From contig NC_084483.1 in assembly GCF_030035675.1 (NCBI RefSeq), forward strand, positions 142,945,425-143,009,424: a stretch of DNA of 64,000 nucleotides, given 5' to 3'. The notes under the pieces were generated by a model. It searched no databases. It saw nothing but the letters and a program-made list of their open reading frames with translations, and was not told the origin of the DNA. The position numbers and the translations under genes are program-made. The stretch comes from Rhineura floridana. Its lineage: Eukaryota; Chordata; Lepidosauria; Squamata; Rhineuridae. Positions 59,037 through 64,000 of this stretch are shown here, piece by piece (within the stretch, counting starts at the first letter, position 1; the number at the start of each line of letters is the position of its first letter).

Positions 59037-60041
59037 TGTAATATTTGCAAGAGTTGAAATGAATCACAAATTACACATTTTAGCAAAATGATTAAGTTTG
59101 CCACATCTTCTGCATTCCTTTCCATATGCAGGACAAGCATTTATGTCATGATGACTGATACCACACTTGTAGCAGGCCTTTGCTGCTACTACAGGCCTCT
59201 GCGGCATTTCCTTTTCTTGGGGGCTGGTAGTAGTGCCAGGGCTCCATTTGCTCTGAGACTGGCTTACTTTTGGCTTTTCAAAGGTACTTTTGCCCTGTAA
59301 GGCATCCATTTGTTTTTCTGTTGCCCCAAAATCTTTCATCTGTTTTGCAGCCACTTCTTCTGCCCTGCATATATTCACTGCACACTCAAGGGTTAAATCA
59401 CCCTCTCTCAGTAACTTGGCTCTCAATCTGTCTGTCTGAATGCCACACACTATGCGATCCTTAATAAGAGAATCACACAGCTCCCCAAATTCACAGGTCT
59501 GAGCCAAAAGCTTCAACTCAGTCACATATTGGTCTATACTTTCTCCTTCACTCTGTATTCTAATGAAGAACCTGTGCCTTTCATAAGTAAAATTTCTTCT
59601 GGGCACACAATAAGCTTCAAATTTATTCATCAAAACTTGAATTTTATATTTATCTGCATCATCATCAAACTGGAAAGTATTAAATACCTCTCTTGCTTCC
59701 TCACCTGCCACATGCAGAAATAATGCTGACTGGAGTCTCTCATCTTTCTTATCTGCTCTACTTGCAATGCAGTACAATTCAAACCCTCGCTTCCATCTTC
59801 TCCAGTTCTCTGCTGCATTTCCTTCAAACCCCAACTTTCCTGGAGGCTTCAGCTGGTCCATTTTTCACTGCCTTATGTTTTTAGGTAGTCTTCTGACACC
59901 ATGTAATATTTGCAAGAGTTGATATGAATCACAAATACTCATTAGAAGGAATAAACTTTACTTAACAGTCTGTTGCAACATAAGCAAGAGCTCTGCTTTC
60001 ATTTTCCTACTGGTCCCTCTCCCAACTGATTCCCCCATACA
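59037..60041 (-). mobile_element. LTR retrotransposon fossil (Ty3/Gypsy-like), gag region only
   Basis: On the minus strand there is an LTR of about 140 bp (59902-60041, TG...CA ends). It is followed directly by a primer-binding-site-like TGGTGTCAGAAG, perhaps for tRNA-Leu, then a gag-like coding region (59861-59064) with two zinc-knuckle motifs (CYKCGISHHDINAC and CRRCGKLNHFAKMC). The far end is a short remnant identical in type to the LTR end. No pol region is present, so the copy is broken. The flanks CCTAT and ACTAT may be an imperfect 5-bp duplication. It sits inside the hAT element and so is younger than it. Confidence 0.8.
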
Positions 60042-60125
60042 ACTATATCTAATTCACTTGAGTTCCTACTCACATTACACCCATCACTACCACATTGCTT
60101 TTTTTAAAAAAAAAAAAAGCTCAGC

Positions 60126-60370
60126 AACTCAACACTGTCACCCACTGGTGTTGGGAGACAGGGCTGTACATCTTCAAACTGGGTGGGTGTGGGTGTGGGG
60201 ATACCAATTTGTTTGGACCATTACATTAAAAAAAGAAAGCAACACCTCCCTGCAGATAGAAGATTAGCACATCAGGGAATTTCTAATACAATTCATGATT
60301 TTGGGTTTCTGTCTGCAAGGAGCTTGTAATGGAAAGGGACACTTGGAGATGTGATTTTGCCACATACCAC
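60126..60370. repeat. Internal duplication within the hAT element, unit 1
   Basis: CAACACTGTCACCCACTG, GTACATCTTC, ATACCAATTTGT, AAAGAAAGCAACACCTC and CTTGGAGATGTGATTTTGCC match the second unit at 60917-61077, with extra sequence in this unit. Confidence 0.65.
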
Positions 60371-60714
60371 CTGAAGAAATACACTCCATTTCTACTACTT
60401 CAGAACTGAACGTAAGAACAAAATCACAGTAGAAAACATAAGAAAGACTAAAGATGGAGGCTCAGCAAACGTAGGATAAATCAGGAAAAGGAAAGGCTGA
60501 AAATCCAAAGTGTAAGGAAGTCATAAAGAGGGAAGATAGTCAGGTACAGAAGTGAAAAGCAGTAAGCACTGACCCTCCTCTTCAGTCTATCCACCCTTTT
60601 GTCTTCACAATCTAGCACCCCCACATTGCTGCTGCTTCTTGATGATGATGATGATGATTAAAAAGCTCAGTAGGTTGGCTGAGGCTGGGGTCCATATACT
60701 GCAGCTGAAATGTA

Positions 60715-60940
60715 TTTATTTATTTATTTATTTATTTATGATTGCATTTATATCCCACATTTCCACCAAGTTGCACAAGAAGGAGCATATGGGGGTTCCC
60801 CTCCCCCTTTCAATTTTATCCTTACACCAACCCTGTGAGAAAGGTCAGGCTGAGAGACTGTGTCTGGTCCAAGGTTACCCAGTGGGCTTTGTGGATTTGA
60901 ACCTGGATCTTAGTCCAACACTGTCACCCACTGTACATCT
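60715..60940 (-). mobile_element. tRNA-derived SINE (MIR-like family) inside the hAT element
   Basis: On the minus strand it starts with the tRNA-like CAGTGGGTGACAGTGTTGGA, then GGTTCAAATCC (B-box-like, about 60896-60906), then CACTGGGTAACCTTGG. The body is GGTTGGTGTAAGGATAAAAT and GTGGGATATAAATGC, and the tail is (AAAT)n at 60713-60740. It belongs to the same family as 11727-11850. Confidence 0.7.
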
Positions 60941-61077
60941 TCAGATGGGGGGGGGAATACCAATTTCTCTGGACCTTTGCATTCAGAAAAGAAAGCAACA
61001 TCTCGCTGTCTGCAGGGAGCTCTTAATGAAAAGGTTTATTTGGAGATGTAATCTTGCCATGCATTGTTGTTTCAATT
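60917..61077. repeat. Internal duplication within the hAT element, unit 2
   Basis: This is the second unit of the pair described at 60126-60370. It runs from the SINE boundary towards the right end of the hAT element. Confidence 0.6.
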
Positions 61078-61169
61078 AACATACAATTAGCATGGGAGGG
61101 GTCACAATTTTTTTTGAGCTTACAAAAGGGGTCCCGTAATCATAAAGATTGGGAACTACTGGTCTAGTT

Positions 61170-61381
61170 GGTGTGTGCTTGGTGCTCAGTGTTTATGTGT
61201 ATGGGGTTTTTCCCTCAATCAAATTGCCTTGTTCAACTTTTTTTTTTTACAGCAGACTTATGTTAAGGCTACTAGAAGAAGCCTTTAAAAATTCAAAATA
61301 AGCCAAAAGATTGCCAGTGCAGTCCTTCTAGATGCTTCTGCCTACCCTTTAGGCAAACTCTGTCTGGGGTTTGAGGTGAGG

Positions 61382-61436
<55 letters not shown>

Positions 61437-61660
61437 TATAATTCATTTTATCTGGAGAGCACTTTACAGACGCAATACATTGGAGCCTCTTTAGTGTGTG
61501 CAGGAAATACAGCTCATTTTAACCTGCTACCCGTGTATTGTTTCTTGATATTTTCCCGTGCCCACTTTTTAAATACCCGCTCCTGATAAAACACCACAAT
61601 ATATGAGCACTGTCGCATAGGAATGGAGGAATAGAAAGAAAACAAGCTGAGCGTTTGGCG
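61170..61660. other. Sequence upstream of EFCAB2 with a (GT)n(GA)n microsatellite
   Basis: 61384-61434 is a compound microsatellite of GT followed by GA dinucleotides. The rest holds nothing recognised before the EFCAB2 promoter. Confidence 0.6.
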
Positions 61661-61753
61661 CCAAATCAGGTAGCGTGACGGATACAGCAGAGAGGGGCTG
61701 GACGGGCTTCATCGAGTGTCTAACGTCTCCATGGCGACTGTTGAAGAAACAGC
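61661..61753 (+). promoter_or_regulatory. EFCAB2: EFCAB2 promoter with RFX X-box
   Basis: A GC-rich stretch directly upstream of the start codon contains GTCTCCATGGCGAC at 61725-61738. This matches the RFX X-box GTHNYYATRRNAAC at all but one position. X-boxes near start sites are typical of ciliary genes, and EFCAB2 is a ciliary gene. An ATG within the motif at 61731-61733 opens a second frame that stops quickly. Confidence 0.55.
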
Positions 61754-61787
61754 ATGGCGACTGAGGAGAAGGAAGGAGCTGCTGCGG
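61754..61787 (+). CDS. EFCAB2: EFCAB2 (DRC8) coding exon 1, partial gene
   Basis: EFCAB2 is an EF-hand protein of the nexin-dynein regulatory complex in motile cilia. Only the first coding exon is inside the window. ATG at 61754 gives MATEEKEGAAA plus one base of the next codon, with donor G|GTAAGA at 61787/61788. The peptide is short and acidic like the human start (MADEKDREE) but is too short for a firm match. The assignment rests mainly on gene order beside HNRNPU, the orientation, the promoter context and the splice donor. The calcium-binding EF-hands would be encoded downstream of the window. The open frame running on to 62056 is intron. Confidence 0.62.
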
Positions 61788-62128
61788 GTAAGAACAAACC
61801 GACAGCCGGCTTGAAAAGCAGCTCATTGATTCTCTCTGCATTTATTCCCTCCCCGCCCCCCGTCTTGTGGAGTAAAGCTTTCCATGGAGGGCAGGCAGCA
61901 TCAGTTTGGTGTGCGGTGCGCGGCCTAGCTCGGTCAACACACCCGTTCCTCCCTATGGAACGGCACGCTCATCTCCCACGTTACAGAAGAATGAAACAGG
62001 CTATATTTTTAGACTTGCCCCAAAATGTGGTTGCTGCAGAACGGATTGACTGTTAAACTGCTTCACGTGGACCAACACTAAGTGGATCACATCCTGCAGT
62101 GGGAATATTGGCCTATTGATTTCACACT

Positions 62129-62446
62129 GGCCCCATCTGCACTATACATTTAAAGTAGTATCATACCACTTTAACAGCTGTGGCTTCTCCCCAAAGAATA
62201 CTGTAGTTCGTTACAGATGCAGAGTTGTTAGGAAACCTCTATTCGCCTTACAGATGTTCAGTTCCTAAACTGGTTTAACAATCCTTGTTTGCAGGGAACT
62301 CTGAGAATTGTAGCTCTGTGAAGGGAATTATAATAACTCTCAGCACCCATAACAAACTACACTTCCCAGGATTGGGGTGGGTGGGGAGCCATTACTGTCT
62401 AAAGTGATATGATGCTGTTTTAAATGTAATAATAGAGATGGGGGCC
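62129..62446. mobile_element. MITE with long inverted repeats in EFCAB2 intron 1
   Basis: A 318-bp element with ends GGCCCCATCTGCACTATACA and, reversed, GGCCCCCATCTCTATTATTA. Both run on into ACATTTAAA...ATCATA.CACTTTA. The interior CAAACTACACTTCCCAGGAT matches the element at 41719-42006. No clear target duplication was found. Confidence 0.7.
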
Positions 62447-63572
62447 AAGTCACATGCAAGTAAAATGTCACTTTTTCCCATCATCTTGCTTGATTCCCTC
62501 TCCTTTTAAAAAGATTTTTTTTTACGTAACAAACTGATCAGTATTTTAAAAATAGCATAGTATATAACATTTTATAACAAGACATAATTCAGTTTACGCT
62601 TGTGTCAGGAGTGTTGCACTTTAATTCACATTTATCCTTATGCAATACATAGGTGTCATTTTGGAAGGTCACTTCATTTTTCATCATGGTCAGGTTTGGA
62701 GATCATAATGATTCTAGATTCGGACCATGGTTTAGGGAATTCATCCCACTTCCAAACTGAATTCAGTATGCATGGAATTAAAATTCTCTTATATTTTTGT
62801 ATAGAAACTACTACTAAAAAAAACAGGGCTTGGACATTTTGCGACATTTCCATTTTTTAATTTGCCACATTACAATTTTGCCACATTTCAGTTTTTTAAT
62901 GGCAGAGAACTTATCCTTACATAGATCTGTGTTCCTGCTTGATAGTGTTAATATTTTTCAATATCAGGATCACCTGGCTGTTTAGTCTGATATAGTGTCT
63001 TGTAATAGTCTGCAATAGCTGGCAGGATCCCAAGTTCAACTCCCATCTGGTTGTTTCAAGAAACTGATCCTTTTTTAATATTTATTTGTGTCTCAAGGGA
63101 TTAGCTAATAATTTGGAATTCTTGTTGCCAAATCCATAACTTTTCTGTTGCATGCATACCATTGACCTAGCAATTCTTTGTGTTTCTAGTGCCTCTAATT
63201 CCTTTCTTTTTACATTTAATATGCAGTATATTTTATGTGAATTAGTTCTTGTGTGCATTCTCTAACTTTTCTATATCTGCTCGCAGATTGTGGTCTGTGT
63301 TTTTAAAAAAATATATACTTTCTGCATTGCAAGTGCTTCTAATTTCATTGCATCCCATATTATCCCATGTGGCAGTCTGGCATGTCCACTGAATTGAAAG
63401 TGTTCTGCAATGGATGTATTTAACAGCTTCCACAACTGTTTGGTTACTATCTAATGTTAACATCGTATTTGCTTTGATAAATGTAGACTGTTCTGATATG
63501 ATTTTTGATTACATTTAGCATAATTTAGGCAAGATGTCAGGGAATCAAGAGTACAAACCTGAATGTGACTGG
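62447..63572. other. Unassigned EFCAB2 intron 1 sequence
   Basis: AT-rich intronic sequence. I recognise no exon or repeat family in it. Confidence 0.35.
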
Positions 63573-63985
63573 CAGGGCTGTGGAGTCGGTACACCAAACC
63601 TTTGACTCCGACTCCTGTGTTTTTCTACTGTCCGACTCCGACTCCACCCAAAATTGCTTCCAACTCCACAGCCCTGGAAAGGGCTGTAAATGTCTTTTTA
63701 AATTGGAAGCTCTCATAGGAGCATTTTTATCGCTGCCTGAATATGCACTGATCTTGGCATCACAGCATTTGTCTTCATCTGGGTCCTGTGTCATACACTG
63801 ACACACAAAATGTTTTCCATCTTGAGTTATGGTGAAATGCTCAACTACAGCTGACTTCATGGGAAGCTTCTTTGACATTTTGAATTTATATTTTTAAAAA
63901 TTTGTCAATCAAAATTTATTTTGAAGTCGGAGTCAGTACATTTCTTCCTACTCCACCCAAAATTGCTTCTGACTCCACAGCCCTG
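63573..63985 (-). mobile_element. Compact hAT transposon with a BED-finger transposase fragment
   Basis: A 413-bp element flanked by an exact 8-bp duplication GTGACTGG (63565-63572 and 63986-63993), with ends CAGGGCTGTGGAGTCGG and, reversed, CAGGGCTGTGGAGTCAG. On the minus strand a frame starting at 63878 (MSKKLPMKSAVVEHFTITQD) contains HFVCQCMTQDPDED and NAPMRASNLKRHLQ, which fit the Cys/Cys...His pattern of a BED zinc finger at the start of hAT transposases. A third terminal-type sequence (CCAACTCCACAGCCCTG) lies inside at about 63660-63676. The catalytic domain is missing. Confidence 0.83.
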
Positions 63986-64000
63986 GTGACTGGAATCTTG

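Larger units (their letters stand above)
58147..61161. mobile_element. hAT DNA transposon with nested insertions
   Basis: A 3.0-kb element with inverted ends CAGTGGTTCCCACCCTGG and, reversed, CAGTAGTTCCCAATCTTT. It is flanked by an exact 8-bp duplication GTCTAGTT at 58139-58146 and 61162-61169. No transposase frame was recognised, so it is non-autonomous or decayed. Inside lie an LTR-retrotransposon fossil (59037-60041), a tRNA-derived SINE (60715-60940), and an internal duplication (60126-60370 against 60917-61077). Removing the fossil and SINE leaves about 1.8 kb of hAT sequence. Confidence 0.85.

Noticed and set aside
61754-62056. A 100-codon EFCAB2-start frame as a complete small protein
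   Set aside because: A good splice donor lies at 61787/61788, and codons after it lose any resemblance to EFCAB2.

Overview
The window comes from a vertebrate nuclear genome, most likely a squamate reptile (lizard or snake). Three split host genes stand in the order and orientation known from human 1q44: COX20 (+), HNRNPU (-), EFCAB2 (+). The space between them is packed with repeats typical of squamates: L2 and CR1 LINEs, RTE-BovB LINEs, tRNA-derived SINEs and many hAT-type DNA transposons. I cannot name the species.

Layout. 1-3.5 kb: L2 copies, one young with an exact 8-bp target duplication. 3.9-7.3 kb: the last three coding exons and probable 3' UTR of COX20, a cytochrome c oxidase assembly factor; its first exon is not in the window. 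8.2-17.8 kb: L2, CR1 and BovB LINEs, a GC-rich hAT MITE and a pogo-like MITE. 18.5-31.3 kb: the whole HNRNPU gene on the minus strand. Its fourteen coding exons sum to 825 codons plus stop, all in phase, ending in a large CpG-rich promoter at 30.0-31.4 kb. 31.4-61.6 kb: about 30 kb without a recognisable host gene, holding nested L2, CR1, BovB, SINE and hAT copies, a solo LTR, tandem repeats, and one full-length 6.5-kb two-ORF LINE (47941-54452) with 10-bp target duplications. 61.7-64.0 kb: the X-box-bearing promoter and short first coding exon of EFCAB2 (DRC8, an axonemal protein), then intron with two more DNA transposons.

The three host genes do not form a functional unit; HNRNPU and EFCAB2 are divergent neighbours and COX20 and HNRNPU converge. 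I see no rRNA, canonical tRNA, CRISPR array or prokaryote-type operon, and no convincing new biological system. The items most worth a second look are the full-length LINE, a probable GC-AG intron in HNRNPU, the tail-to-tail L2 pairs, the layered hAT/LTR/SINE nest at 58-61 kb, the triplicated purine-rich repeat at 40.9-41.6 kb, and the compact hAT carrying a BED-finger fragment at 63.6-64.0 kb. Exon coordinates were worked out by hand from splice sites, reading phase and remembered human protein sequences.
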